Shown: one piece after another, positions 29,801 to 38,826 of the stretch
Position numbering within the stretch: the stretch's first letter is position 1
How the letters are laid out: every line of letters begins with the position of its first letter
Assembly: GCF_031877795.1 (NCBI RefSeq)
Contig: NC_133948.1
Location: 15,268,948 to 15,332,947, forward strand
Length of the DNA stretch: 64,000 nt
Source: Strix aluco
Lineage: Eukaryota > Chordata > Aves > Strigiformes > Strigidae
Direction of reading: 5' to 3'
Made by a program: the position numbers and the translations under genes
Notes under the pieces: generated by a model
What the model saw: only the letters and a program-made list of their open reading frames with translations
Database searches by the model: none
Told to the model about the DNA's origin: nothing

Positions 29801-32800
29801 GTCATAAAAGTAGAGACTTAAGTTTGAGGTGTGATTCAAATATGGTACGCTAATTTCTGTAGTGATTAAATGATCTATGTAGTCCAGGTTGCAAAAGAAA
29901 TTTTAAAATCGGAAATTAAGTGTAATTCCAAGTTCAAGATCTCAGTAGCTAGCAAGTTTTCTATATGTCTCTGTATGTCTTGGGTGGATTTTTAAGTTGC
30001 TTCTCCCCTACCTGTTTTTTTCCTAATTTCTCCTCCTCTTTTGACTAATAAATAATAATAAAAAGTCAAAAGAAATACAGTCACTGGCCTTACACTGTTG
30101 CTTGAATGTAACACTGAAGCAGAGAACAAACAGGAGTCCTGTTCTGTAGAGGCCTTTGAGCGGTTCTGCAGGTTGCTGCAAAGATTAAGGCCCAGTATTA
30201 TTAGCTAAGTAAAATAAATGAAGAGGGGAGAGCTCCTTAGGGAAGCAGGCAGGCACAGGAGGAGGAGGAAAGGGGCGTGAAGGGGAAGGTGAGGAGACCT
30301 GGGATGTCTGAAACAGAGTTTGTGTCTTCCTGTGGGTTTGAGTGCTGAGCAGAGCATTGCCCTGTAATTCCTGCTGTTGACAGTAACACCCATCAGAAAT
30401 CTTCTTTTCCTACGTACACATTGTAATGTGTTTTATATGCCTGCAAAATTAAAAAAAAAATTATAGGAGGTTTCCAACTTTTGTTTGTTTAATTTAATAT
30501 TGTTTAGAAGTGGCAGAGGTGCTGGATAGTCCCAGGTACATTTGATGTGGGGAATCCTCAGAGCCTTCTTGGCTATTCACATTGGAGACACCAGCACTAA
30601 GTGCTCCTTTTGGGCATCCATTTCAGCTCGGCGTCATTTCAATTGGCTGTGGCTTCTGTCACTGGCAAAAGCTTGGATTCCTTGGAGAAATTTGGTGCTT
30701 TGGCTTAATTTATTATACTCCCATTTTTAAAGGGCCTTCACAAACTGCAGCGTAGGGCTGGATGTGAGAGCACGCTGTCCTCTAGAAAAATTAACCATTT
30801 CTAAGAATTTAATCTCTACCTTCTGTTTGTGCCTCAGCTTGGGAGTAACAGGTTTTCTTCTGGAGCTCCAGAGATGTCCATTCCTCAGGCACAAAAAGAC
30901 ATTAAATTCAGATTTCTTGATGTTTTTAATGTATTTTAAGGGCTGGCTGAGTTTTAAGCCAGTTGAAATAGAACTCTACCTGGATAGACTATATTAAGGA
31001 AGCATTATTTCCAAACAACGTATATGCGGAATATATATGGCTCAAATTCTGAGTTTCCCACGTGTGATTTGGCTTGTATTTTTGCCGAAAAAAGGATACG
31101 TGTATTACTAATATTAGTTTTGAAAGTGAAACGACCTTGGAAAGGAAATGCGACCGTGAAATTGGAGCCACAGATAGCAGCTTTTTTTTGGTTAATTGCC
31201 CAAAGTATTGCCAGAACTTTGTGCTAACACCGCAGAAAACAGATTTTTAAATCCATTCTACCTCACATCATCCTGTCGTCAGAGGGCCAAAAATTGACCT
31301 GTTAGGGTTTTTTTTTTTTAGCTGGTGGGGCTTTTTATTTTTTTGCAGTTCATCGGTGCACAAACCACTTCAACGAGTGGCATTTATAGTCCCATTCAGA
31401 AAGGTCCTCTGGCCTTTGCTGCCACGTGTGCACTGTGGGTAGGTGACTGGTTATGACATTTGCCCTTCCAGTGCAAACATAGCGTGCTCTTTCTTATCAG
31501 GAAACTCCACTCCTCCCCACGACTGTCCAGTTTTTATTTGTATGGAAGTAGGAATATGGGAAGGTTCTGTTCAGCTGTGTTTGTTTGCCAACAGACTTCT
31601 ATACCCGACTCGGAAAGCAATCTGGATCAGAACTGCTTGTCTCGCTGCAGCACAGAGATTTTCTCTGAAGCCAGCTGGGAACAGGTGGATAAACAGGACA
31701 CAGAGGTACAGACTAAATCCCTGTAAATCGCTTATTCTTCCGGTAGGATGGGATATTCATAATTCAAATTATCCTACAGCCTTTGGTCATGTGCCACTTC
31801 TTGTGAACTATCTTCCTTGCGTTTCACTTGTGTCTCATACTTTAAATATCAGTACCTGTGCCTATGAGCCCTCTGCTGTCTGTGTATGAACTCTCTGAGA
31901 AGCCGTGGAAGGGATGGTTAGCTGAAGGAGCCTTAGGTGGACACGTGCTTGGTGAAGAGTCTTGGCCTGGATACTTTCAAAGCACAGGAAAAAGACCAGG
32001 GAATTGGACTTCATGACTTAATTTCTGTTTGTCTAAGGGGAATTTAGTGTATCTGTTCTCAAAGGGAAGGTTTCTGTCGTCTGTCTTCAATTGTTGCAAA
32101 CACTGAATTGGTGCTCTTAAAATAGAAGCAGCACTTCCCTCGTGGTGCTTTGCTTTGAATTTGTGAACGCAAACGAGATGGGTTTGTTTCTAATTAATTG
32201 CCCTCTCCTTGATAAATTTGGCTTTTCTTTCTCCCAGGTGACACGATGGCTTCCAGACCACCTGGCTGCGCACTGCTATGGCTGTGACAGTGCGTTCTGG
32301 CTTGCCAGCAGGAAGCACCACTGCAGGTAACCTGTGCGTCGGCAGAGGACGGGAGGGAGGGAGGCATGGCCACGGCTTGAATTGTTCCCTCTCCTCTTAA
32401 ACCAGGAAAGGGTTTTCTTTTGACACGTGGTTCCTTTCCCAAGGATGGATGTCAGACCGAGTGTTTCAGAGTCGAGCTGTGCAGCTCCTGGAGGAACCGA
32501 GCGCTTTGGGAGGACAGAACAGTTTCTCCTGTTCGGTTCCAGTTCATGCAGTGTATATATTTAAAAAGCCACATTTGGTATCTGTTCCACCTCAGCCTAA
32601 ACAGATCCCACCTTTTTTCCTCAAACTCAATTTGGAGGCAGCTGCTTGTTTAGCTTTTTAAGAGGGTGTAAGTAATAAAAAAAAATACTGATTTGTCTTC
32701 TTTAGCGTTCAGTAATTCAATACTGCAAATACATGAATAGCATCTTCTTCCCATTACTGGTTGTAAATCTGCTCCTTTCCTTCTTTAACCATTTTTCCCT

Positions 32801-35800
32801 TTTCATTAAATTGCTCTTGTAAGAGAATGTGAAAAGGACACCTATGTGAAATACAAGTTTAAGTTTTCTGGATTTTTCTTTGCCAAACATACTGCCAGCA
32901 GAGGCTGCACCAGATAATGCAGACATCAGGGACTTAATGAAGAACAGGTGGCAGAGGCCTTTTGATTAGATCATACTCTAGTTAAAGATGGAGAATCTCA
33001 GATTTCTAAGTTCTGTTTCAAATAAATTCCTATTCCCAATTTCTAGACATGAGAAAACTATTACAAGAACCTTCATTTAAATAAATGAGTTACCACATTT
33101 TGATGCTTCATTGCTTTTTGAAGTTATAGAGAATTATAAACATCTTTCTTGGTTTACATCCATTGTATATTTTGCTCCATTTAGTCTTCTTGTAAAGATA
33201 AACAAACTCAGGGAAGAATAAATAGAAGTTGAATGGCTTTGATTTTTTGTTTTTCATGCCCATTGTGTTTGTGCAAATTTATACGTCTTAAGGCTTCAGA
33301 TGAAAAATAGAATTACTAAGCATACAGTTGTACACATCTGAAGGGTTTTCTAAGAGTTAAAGAGGTGTTTTCCTTTGTCCTCCTCCTAGGAGGTAGGTAC
33401 CTGCTGTGAAGTGTACCCACTCAGCACTGTCGCCCTGCCTCCCTAGGCTGACTGACACTTGGCATCTATGGTTTCCTAGGCCTGGGCTCTGGAGAACTCC
33501 TAGTGCATGGATGCGCACAGGGCACCCCCAAGACCATGAGAAGTTAAAATTGACTCAGGGTTTCCCTTGAGTGTCTTTGTTTCTTCAGCTTTCAAATGTC
33601 TAATATCTGGGTTGACCGGGCTGTCCACGTAGGCTCTGGTTGTTTATGGTAGAGACCACTAAGGAATGGCAACCAACAAGAAAACCAAGTGTTTCCGTAG
33701 CATACGGTTTCAAAAATCCCCGTGATCAGTGGCAGTCTGCTCAACATCTTCCCTGAGAGTGACAATGAGTTGAAACCCATACAGGCCTTGAGCAGGATAA
33801 AAACATCTGGCTTCCTTCGTTGCCCCTGTTTGCTGCTTTCGCTCGTTCCCCTCTGAGCTCTTTCTCCCCTCCTTGCAGGGACACTGAACGTGTTGATCAA
33901 GTCTGGTGAGCATTTACAACAGCCTCTGTCTGTTGTCTGTCTGCGTTTTCTTGGTAACTTCTCCAAACTAACTTGGTCTCTTCCCCCTCTTTGTTTTTCA
34001 CTTGCCTAGAAATCACTAGAAGTAAGTTGTGGGTGGCTAGCACAATCTGTTGGATGTTTAGATCCTGTATAAACAGGCCTCTCTTTTCACAGAAAGGCAT
34101 TTAGGACTTGGCTTTTGGGAGCTTAAACTGGGATGTGGATCACACTAACACCTCACCATCAGTAAATCGTGTGTTTGAGTAACTGAGAACGCTTCACTTC
34201 TAACTCAGATGAGACTGTCCTTCAAGTTTAGCCATTATACATTTATTTTTGATTCTTTCCCTTTTTTGCCTTATTTTTGGGAGAGGTCCACATGTTATCA
34301 AATGACTCCAATATTGCTGTGCAGTGTGTTGACAAAAAACCTACTGCTTATTTTAGGACTGAAAATACTGTGGCAGTAACAGGTAACGCAGAGCTGGTCG
34401 AGGGTTAGTATCACAAAAAATGGATAAACATCTGTGACTCAGTAAGAAGAGGAGGTGTCGGTAGCATGATTTTAATTCACCCTTCCTCAGAGGAGCAAGA
34501 TTGCTTTTCCAGTGTGTTTTTTAACATGTCTCTTTAATCTCAAGCGAAGCAGAGGACCACCAGGGTAGAAAGAATGAGTTGTTCAGAGCTTTTGAAAGCT
34601 CGGGGGAGAACAGTTACAGAACACTATTATCTATCACAGGATAAAACAACAAAAGAGTCCAAGCATATGGTAGGAAGCTGGTGAGCTACAACAAACAGAT
34701 ACTTGTTTTAATCAGTCTGGTTCTTTTTTGACCTCATCTGTCAACAGCAACCTTCTGCTGGATAATCGTTCTTTGTGGGTTGTCAGAACTGCTTTTCTGC
34801 AGGGTGTTTCTGTATAACACCTCATGGGACTGTTTTCGCTCCTGCTTGTTTTTCTGATAGTAATTTCTATCAGAAAACAGGGCCCTTAAGAAGACTTCAA
34901 AACCACTGCAGAAAGGCTCACCGTTGTGAGCCTCCTAGTGCTGGGGTTACAGCTTTGAGACCAGGAGCCGCTGTGTGGAGCTGAGAAAATTAGCCCATTG
35001 AAGTGAGAAATGGGATTTCTCTGCTGACTCTTTCCCCATCAGTGACCAGCATCTGGAAATCTTGTCTCTTGGCAATGAAGGATTAATCAAAGCTGCTGGG
35101 TGTAGGCAGAATTCTCTGTCAGTCTGTTGGCAGCAGCAAATCTTTTCTAGCACAAAATAATAATGGCACAAAATCCTGATGCCAAAGAGTTAATGAAAAG
35201 GGCATCAGGCATGAGGTAAACTTGCAGGATTCAGGTCCCTGGAGTGCTGTTCCAAACCCCTTGTAAGAACTGATGAGCTTGGAGGACAGGGCACACCAGC
35301 TAGCTAGAGCAGCAGCAGGTTTTGAGGGGGGCTGCAAGAAGGGAAGGTAATTATTTTCAAGATTTAAATTTTATCCCTGGCTCCTGTGAGGTGCATGCGC
35401 CAGCGTGCCTCCACCAGCTGACATCTGACAAGAATGCGTATGAGACTGCTCACCCTGCCGCAGCGTTGCTGTCGTTTCTGAGCATGAAATACCTGGCTGC
35501 CCGTCTCGTGGCTTTGCATGATCCTTGTTGACTCAGTTTACTTTTAAGTGTGGGCCTGCCGGGAACGCTGCAAAAGGGACCGCGCTGCTGGGGCAACGGG
35601 AGGATTGCATCAACCGAAACTGGGTTTTAATTTTTTTCAGCTGTCCCACGCTTAAACTTTCCAGCAGTGCGCTGGAAAGAAACAGAAGAAAATGTCTCTG
35701 TGCTGGTACTTACCAGCACCCACTTTTAGAAGAGTAAAGGAGCAGACTCCTGCCTCCTCCCAGGACTGCAGTATCCGATCTGTCTCTAACACAAAGTGGA

Positions 35801-36493
35801 TCAGTGGTGTGAGCAGGGGCCAGAACCCCGCATTCCCCACATCCTTGTGGGGGAAGGCCCCTCGATTGCTGCGTTTTAGCCCCCCTCTTAGCCCCGTGCC
35901 CCCAGGGCAGCAGTGACAGTGGCAGCATGCCCAAGCTCCTGCAGACCTGGGAGAGAGCTTACCCCTGTTCCATGGGGGGTCAGTTCCCTCCGGTTTGACA
36001 CGAGACAGTGTTGTACAGAAGAGTTGTCACTGCAGAGACGTTTAATGAGCTGCAGCTCTGTACTGTATCAAGAAGATCTGTGCTCCTTTCTGGTGCCCGT
36101 TCCCTAGAGCTCTGCTTCAGCTTTAGAAGTGAGTAGCCCAGGGTGCAGACACTGGAGGGTTGTCTTTGCACGCATCCTGGTACGTGGGGAGGAGCAGCTG
36201 CAGTCTCCAGGGCTGGCCCCGTCACAACACTCTGAATAATATAATTTTAGAGCGTGGATAACTTTGTCCAACTGCTTCTAATATTTTTTTTTTTCCATTT
36301 CTCCTCTATTCCCGATGCAAGGAATTGTGGAAACGTGTTCTGCTCCAGCTGCTGTAACCAGAAGGTGCCCGTTCCCAGTCAGCAGCTCTTTGAACCCAGC
36401 AGAGTCTGCAAATCGTGCTACAGCAGCTTGCACCCCAGCAGTTCCAGCCTTGATCTCGAACTGGATAAACCCATCACTGCCACATCAAATTAA
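2730..36493 (+). CDS. MTMR3: MTMR3, myotubularin-related phosphoinositide 3-phosphatase with FYVE finger (15 exons, N-terminus off the window)
   Basis: MTMR3 removes the 3-phosphate from PI3P and PI(3,5)P2 on endosomal and autophagic membranes, lowering PI3P and making PI5P; this is established for the family. Fifteen exons join in frame to give 1132 residues plus a stop. Domains in visible numbering: end of PH-GRAM at about 1-55, phosphatase about 85-510 with the loop HCSDGWDR at 342-349, acidic low-complexity linker about 540-940, coiled coil about 960-995, FYVE finger about 1047-1115. With about 70 missing N-terminal residues the catalytic cysteine (visible 343) falls at 413, the human MTMR3 position. 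The strings MEVYASEKEQHGDLCRPGEH, WLPDHLAAHCY and SSCCNQKVPVPSQQLFEP point to MTMR3 and not its paralogue MTMR4, whose FYVE finger differs (WVPDHMASHCYNC). All junctions are GT-AG and no disabling change is seen. The promoter is outside the window. Confidence 0.97.
2813..5193 (+). other. MTMR3: MTMR3 intron
   Basis: AT-rich intron. No exon, RNA gene or recognisable transposon seen. A small inverted repeat (GTTCATG ... CATGAAC) lies near 3970-4000. Confidence 0.7.
5194..5360 (+). CDS. MTMR3: MTMR3 exon, end of PH-GRAM domain
   Basis: It completes a split arginine codon and encodes CQFSTFEQCQDWLKRLNNAI followed by FSFAYHAWCMEVYASEKEQ. This closes the PH-GRAM fold. The last 20 residues are diagnostic for MTMR3 over MTMR4. 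The donor is GTACGT; it ends one base into a glycine codon. Confidence 0.96.
5361..9147 (+). other. MTMR3: MTMR3 intron
   Basis: AT-rich intron of about 3.8 kb without supported coding content. A perfect 9-base inverted repeat with a 2-base loop sits at 5824-5843. No repeat family could be named. Confidence 0.7.
9148..9244 (+). CDS. MTMR3: MTMR3 exon, linker into phosphatase domain
   Basis: The exon encodes GEHVTSRFKNEVERMGFDMN and then NAWRISNINEKY. This is the RMGFD-WRISxIN segment that opens the myotubularin phosphatase domain. The acceptor is TACCCAG and the donor GTAAGT, leaving two bases of a lysine codon. Confidence 0.96.
9245..10751 (+). other. MTMR3: MTMR3 intron
   Basis: Nothing beyond ordinary AT-rich intronic sequence and short A and T homopolymers is seen. 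Confidence 0.65.
10752..10865 (+). CDS. MTMR3: MTMR3 exon, phosphatase domain
   Basis: The exon encodes LCGSYPQEIIVPAWITDKEL and then ESVASFRSWKRIPAVVYR. The block SFRSWKRIPAVVYR is a signature of active myotubularins. The acceptor is TTTTCTCACAG and the donor GTGAGG. Confidence 0.97.
10866..17397 (+). other. MTMR3: MTMR3 intron, 6.5 kb
   Basis: The longest intron of the visible gene. It contains an AT-rich tandem duplication at 13604-13680. No cryptic exon with protein similarity was recognised. Confidence 0.7.
13604..13680. repeat. Imperfect tandem duplication, unit about 38 bp
   Basis: Two adjacent copies share the string TCTAGGCAYATATTTAYRTA followed by GATAA, each preceded by TTTTTAAAAA. 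They differ at a few transition sites and in the length of the A run. It is AT-rich and intronic, with no sign of coding. Confidence 0.8.
17398..17603 (+). CDS. MTMR3: MTMR3 exon, phosphatase domain with short variable loop
   Basis: The exon encodes HQSNGAVISRCGQPEVSWWG and WRNADDEHLVQSVAKACASD, then a serine/asparagine-rich loop. The core is strongly conserved in myotubularins. The acceptor is TTTTTCAG and the donor GTAAGT. It follows the largest intron of the visible gene (about 6.5 kb). Confidence 0.97.
17822..17953 (+). CDS. MTMR3: MTMR3 exon, phosphatase domain
   Basis: After a serine-rich start the exon encodes PQKLLILDARSYAAAVANRA followed by KGGGCECP. The LDARSY-A-ANRAKGGG block is universal in the family. 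The acceptor CTTCCCCAG lies only 218 bases past the previous donor, the shortest intron of the gene. Confidence 0.97.
17954..19970 (+). other. MTMR3: MTMR3 intron
   Basis: AT-rich intron. Short open frames in it show no recognisable protein family and are interrupted. Confidence 0.65.
19971..20082 (+). CDS. MTMR3: MTMR3 exon, phosphatase domain
   Basis: The exon encodes EYYPNCEVVFMGMANIHSIR and then KSFQSLRLLCTQMPDPGN. It carries the conserved NIHxIR-SF segment. The acceptor is TTTCCCTACAG and the donor GTAAGT. Confidence 0.97.
20083..21229 (+). other. MTMR3: MTMR3 intron
   Basis: Ordinary intronic sequence; nothing else seen. Confidence 0.65.
21230..21425 (+). CDS. MTMR3: MTMR3 exon with catalytic CX5R loop
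   Basis: The exon encodes the active-site loop HCSDGWDRTPQ. The catalytic cysteine codon is at 21345-21347 and the phosphate-binding arginine codon at 21363-21365. Both catalytic residues and the aspartate are intact, so an active enzyme is expected and not a pseudophosphatase. Upstream is WLSALESTKWLQHLSVLLKS. The exon ends in phase 0. Confidence 0.98.
21426..23062 (+). other. MTMR3: MTMR3 intron
   Basis: Ordinary intronic sequence with pyrimidine-rich patches around 21750-21880; no supported exon. Confidence 0.65.
23063..23248 (+). CDS. MTMR3: MTMR3 exon, phosphatase domain
   Basis: Exactly 62 codons in phase 0. It encodes GFQVLVETEWLDFGHKFADR and then CPVFLQWLDCVHQLQRQFPC, ending EFNEAFL. 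The donor overlaps the codons for the next residues (CTT|GTGAGT). Confidence 0.97.
23249..24614 (+). other. MTMR3: MTMR3 intron
   Basis: Ordinary intronic sequence; nothing else seen. Confidence 0.65.
24615..24785 (+). CDS. MTMR3: MTMR3 exon, end of phosphatase core
   Basis: Exactly 57 codons in phase 0, encoding VKLVQHTYSCLFGTFLCNNA and then a segment ending in SVWSLLRAANKAFKNLLYSS. The donor is GTATGT. Confidence 0.97.
24786..26925 (+). other. MTMR3: MTMR3 intron
   Basis: A 167-codon frame runs across the upstream exon boundary into this intron (24649-25152), but it is out of frame with the real exon and has no family match. Nothing else is seen. Confidence 0.65.
26926..27071 (+). CDS. 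MTMR3: MTMR3 exon, phosphatase C-terminal extension
   Basis: The exon encodes VLYPVCHVRNLMLWSAVYLP and then a proline/serine-rich stretch ending PGSSPEDQPLGR. The acceptor is TCCCCTCTCAG and the donor GTGAGC. Confidence 0.96.
27072..27721 (+). other. MTMR3: MTMR3 intron with 18-A run near its 3' end
   Basis: A run of about 18 adenines at 27664-27681 lies about 40 bases upstream of the acceptor of the large exon. The rest is ordinary intron. Confidence 0.75.
27722..29138 (+). CDS. MTMR3: MTMR3 large exon: disordered linker and coiled coil
   Basis: At 1417 bases this is by far the longest exon. It opens with RLPKTRSFDNLTTACD, includes NEKWQEHRRSLELSNL and AAGVAEGQMENILQEATK, and ends with a heptad-like coiled coil (QQRLRQIETGHQQEVETLKK and on, about 28993-29097). 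The middle is acidic, Ser/Glu-rich and probably disordered. The ends match human MTMR3 closely, whereas the centre (about 28060-28650) is much more diverged. The acceptor follows an 18-A run and a short pyrimidine tract; the donor is GTAAGT. Confidence 0.97.
29139..31594 (+). other. MTMR3: MTMR3 intron
   Basis: AT-rich intron of about 2.5 kb. A read-through of the large exon is open for 15 codons past the donor (stop at 29181-29183), which could yield a FYVE-less isoform only if the intron were retained. Confidence 0.65.
31595..31705 (+). CDS. MTMR3: MTMR3 exon between coiled coil and FYVE finger
   Basis: Exactly 37 codons in phase 0, encoding TSIPDSESNLDQNCLSRCST and then EIFSEASWEQVDKQDTE. 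This is near-identical to human MTMR3. The acceptor is TTTGCCAACAG and the donor GTACAG. Confidence 0.96.
31706..32237 (+). other. MTMR3: MTMR3 intron, 0.5 kb
   Basis: Short intron separating the acidic exon from the FYVE exons; nothing else seen. Confidence 0.65.
32238..32326 (+). CDS. MTMR3: MTMR3 exon, first half of FYVE finger
   Basis: The exon encodes VTRWLPDHLAAHCYGCDSAF and then WLASRKHHCR. This provides the WxxD motif, the first cysteine pair (CYGC) and the basic RKHHCR motif of the FYVE fold. The donor GTAACC splits an arginine codon. Confidence 0.97.
32327..36321 (+). other. MTMR3: MTMR3 last intron, 4 kb
   Basis: This intron splits the FYVE finger. Base composition moves from AT-rich to more GC-rich across its second half. 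No supported exon, although several short open frames occur after 35.3 kb as expected from the rise in GC. Confidence 0.65.
36322..36493 (+). CDS. MTMR3: MTMR3 terminal coding exon, second half of FYVE finger and stop
   Basis: The exon encodes NCGNVFCSSCCNQKVPVPSQ and ends with the RVCKSC motif and the tail ELDKPITATSN before a TAA stop. It completes the zinc ligands. The preceding intron is about 4 kb. The acceptor is CCCGATGCAAG, preceded by a run of about ten thymines. Confidence 0.97.
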
Positions 36494-36708
36494 AAGTTCC
36501 AGCCTCGAAGCAGCGGGGGAGCCGCCGTGCCGACTCTTCCCCGAGAGACAGGCGGATTCTCGGTGGGCTGCGAGGCTGGGAGGCTGCGGGAGCCGTGCAC
36601 TTTGGAGGTTGGGGCGTGGAACACTGCTCGGCGGGACAGGCCTCGAGGACGTACCGCTGGATTGTGGGATTCTCCTTTTCCAGCTGCTCCCCTTTCCTTT
36701 CTGTCCTA

Positions 36709-36772
36709 TCTGTGTGTATGTGTCTACGCGCGTGCGTGTGTGTGTGTATATATAATAATATATATATGTTTG
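36709..36772. repeat. (TG)n/(TA)n microsatellite in the MTMR3 3' UTR
   Basis: Alternating TGTGTG/TGCGTG dinucleotides pass into TATATATAATAATATATATA. Purine-pyrimidine alternation of this kind is typical of a length-variable microsatellite. Confidence 0.85.
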
Positions 36773-38605
36773 TTTGCTGGAAGATTGTGGAAGTGGGAAG
36801 GGACCTGGCGCCAGAACCAGGTTTCCCTTTTGTATTTAACTGTCCCACTGCTGAACTGTTGCAGACAGACAATTTTGTGGAGGAAAGAAGAGGGGAATCA
36901 GTCCAGCCAGTGTGCAAAGCGTGAATACCTGTAGCGTCAGTGCTAGTGCTTTCAATCACTCCTGTTACTTCCAAACAAGAAACTGCTGTTTGGGAACCTG
37001 TTGCTGCTAGAAGAAATGGGAATCTCTTTCCCAAGAGAGCACTCTCCCTCTCTGTTCTTAGAGTGGGCTTAGTTATCCTCGCTGCGTGAAGGGGGAACCA
37101 GTCGCGGATTTCCACGCTCGGCGGCTCTGGGCTTGCCCGCGCCGTCGGGGTGTGGTGTGGCCACCAGCCCTGCCGCTGCGGCTCCGAGTGGCCACACCTG
37201 GGCAGCGCTCGTTTGCCAGAGGCCAGGGGGGGCACTGAACAGGCTGCCGGGCTGAGATGGGTTTTACACTGGCGCCTCTCGGAAGTTCTCTAAATGCAAT
37301 TCATTATTTAAAACCCAGTGGGAAAGTAGAAGACCTTCAACTTCTATCCTTGCCCCGTCTGTAGGATGGTTTACTCGATGCGAAGCTACTTTTGGAGCAG
37401 TGCACTTGTCATGGTTCATGCAAACAGGCCGCCGTGCTGTGGTTCAGACTCGCACTTTAATGAGACTATCCAAACCAACGGAAGAGCAGCCGTGATAACG
37501 CGGGTGTTTTCGCTGGGCTCGGCCCATGAGGAGTGCACTGGTGCCTGTAATACTCATGGGATGTCTCCTCCTTTTTCAGTCTGTATTCAGTATACTCCAG
37601 ATAGGAAAAACCTGCCTGAGGATTTTACAAAGACCTGAAATACATCATGGATTCCTCTTCTTCCTTCTGTCCCAATCTGAGTCGCTTTTAAAGTCACCTC
37701 ATTAAAGTGTGAAGCTATTGAATATATGTTTTTAAATGAGCGTTAGGTACCCAACCCCTTTTCCTTTTGATAGAGCCTGCTTAGTGCAATTTGGCAAGGA
37801 AGAAATGTAGATCCTGCTTCGCAGTGTGTTACCTAGAGAAAGTTCCAACTTCTCTTGTGATATTCTCAAGAATCCTGCTGGAGTATTTGAGAGTTCTAGC
37901 TACAAAGGCTCAAAATCTAAGAGACCTTGGGAAAGGAGCGCTTCCCTTCCCTGGAATGTCAGCATCACATAATCCAAACCGAGAATCACACAGAGAAAAC
38001 CATCTCAGAATATTTGTTAGGTCTGATGGGGAAATGTCAAGGTATGTTATTTTTGACTTTGAACTTCCCACGCCCTTTGCAAGAATCATTACACTGCTGC
38101 GGCGTAAGCTGAAGATTCACAAGACAAAAATGAATGTCGAGGAGGCTGGTCTGGCATAGCAGCCTGCGCCCTAACGGGAAGGGGGTCTGGGGACGAAGCA
38201 TCTTGGGATCTCCCCGGTACGGGTTTTGAAACATTTTTTTTCAAACCATCAGGAGGGAAAAGCAAAGATAAAGACGGGTTCTCCAGTCGAGTTGTATCTA
38301 GAAGTATTTGTTCGTGAGCCAGTGCAGTGAGTATCTGGAATAGAGCTGTAGGCGTTGCCGTTCCGTGGGAGGCGGAGACGCCTGGAGCAGGAGGAGGGTA
38401 ACACACAGCTCCCGTCTCCGGCTCCCCGCGGAGGGGGTGAGTAGAGGTGTGACTTTAGGGGACATGGTGTAGTTCTGCACACTAACATTGTGTGGGTTTG
38501 TGGTGCAAATAGACAGTCAAAAAGAAGTCTAAGATTCTGCAGTTCCTAATGACAGGTGCCAAGAGGTTATGATACGGGTTTTTGGGGTCTGTGATGTACA
38601 GTGTG

Positions 38606-38826
38606 AATAAATGCTTGCAGCTCTTAGTCTTTTTTTGATCGATGAAGCACTTTTTTTATTAATATTATTTTTCTTTGTATGTAAAGGAGGAAGCAGTATC
38701 TCTCCATAGCTGTATATATAACCGTTCTCTCCTAAAGAGAGTAAAGTGCTCCTATATTTTTCATTTTTGTCAAAGCAAGAAGTAAATACTTTAGAATTGT
38801 TAAATATATAAATAAAAGTGAATAAA
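38606..38826 (+). terminator. MTMR3: MTMR3 proximal polyadenylation signals
   Basis: AATAAA occurs at 38606-38611, 38811-38816 and 38821-38826. The last two are followed by TTTAGACTTTTGCATG and a T-rich stretch at about 38867-38887, the usual layout of a cleavage site near 38840. Confidence 0.65.

Noticed and set aside
2730-36493. Assignment to MTMR4
   Set aside because: Diagnostic segments, including the FYVE finger and MEVYASEKEQ, match MTMR3; MTMR4 has different residues there.
36474-37235. 253-codon open frame on the - strand opposite the MTMR3 terminus
   Set aside because: It lies antisense to the last coding exon and 3' UTR, translates the TG repeat as a histidine/threonine run, and has no family resemblance.
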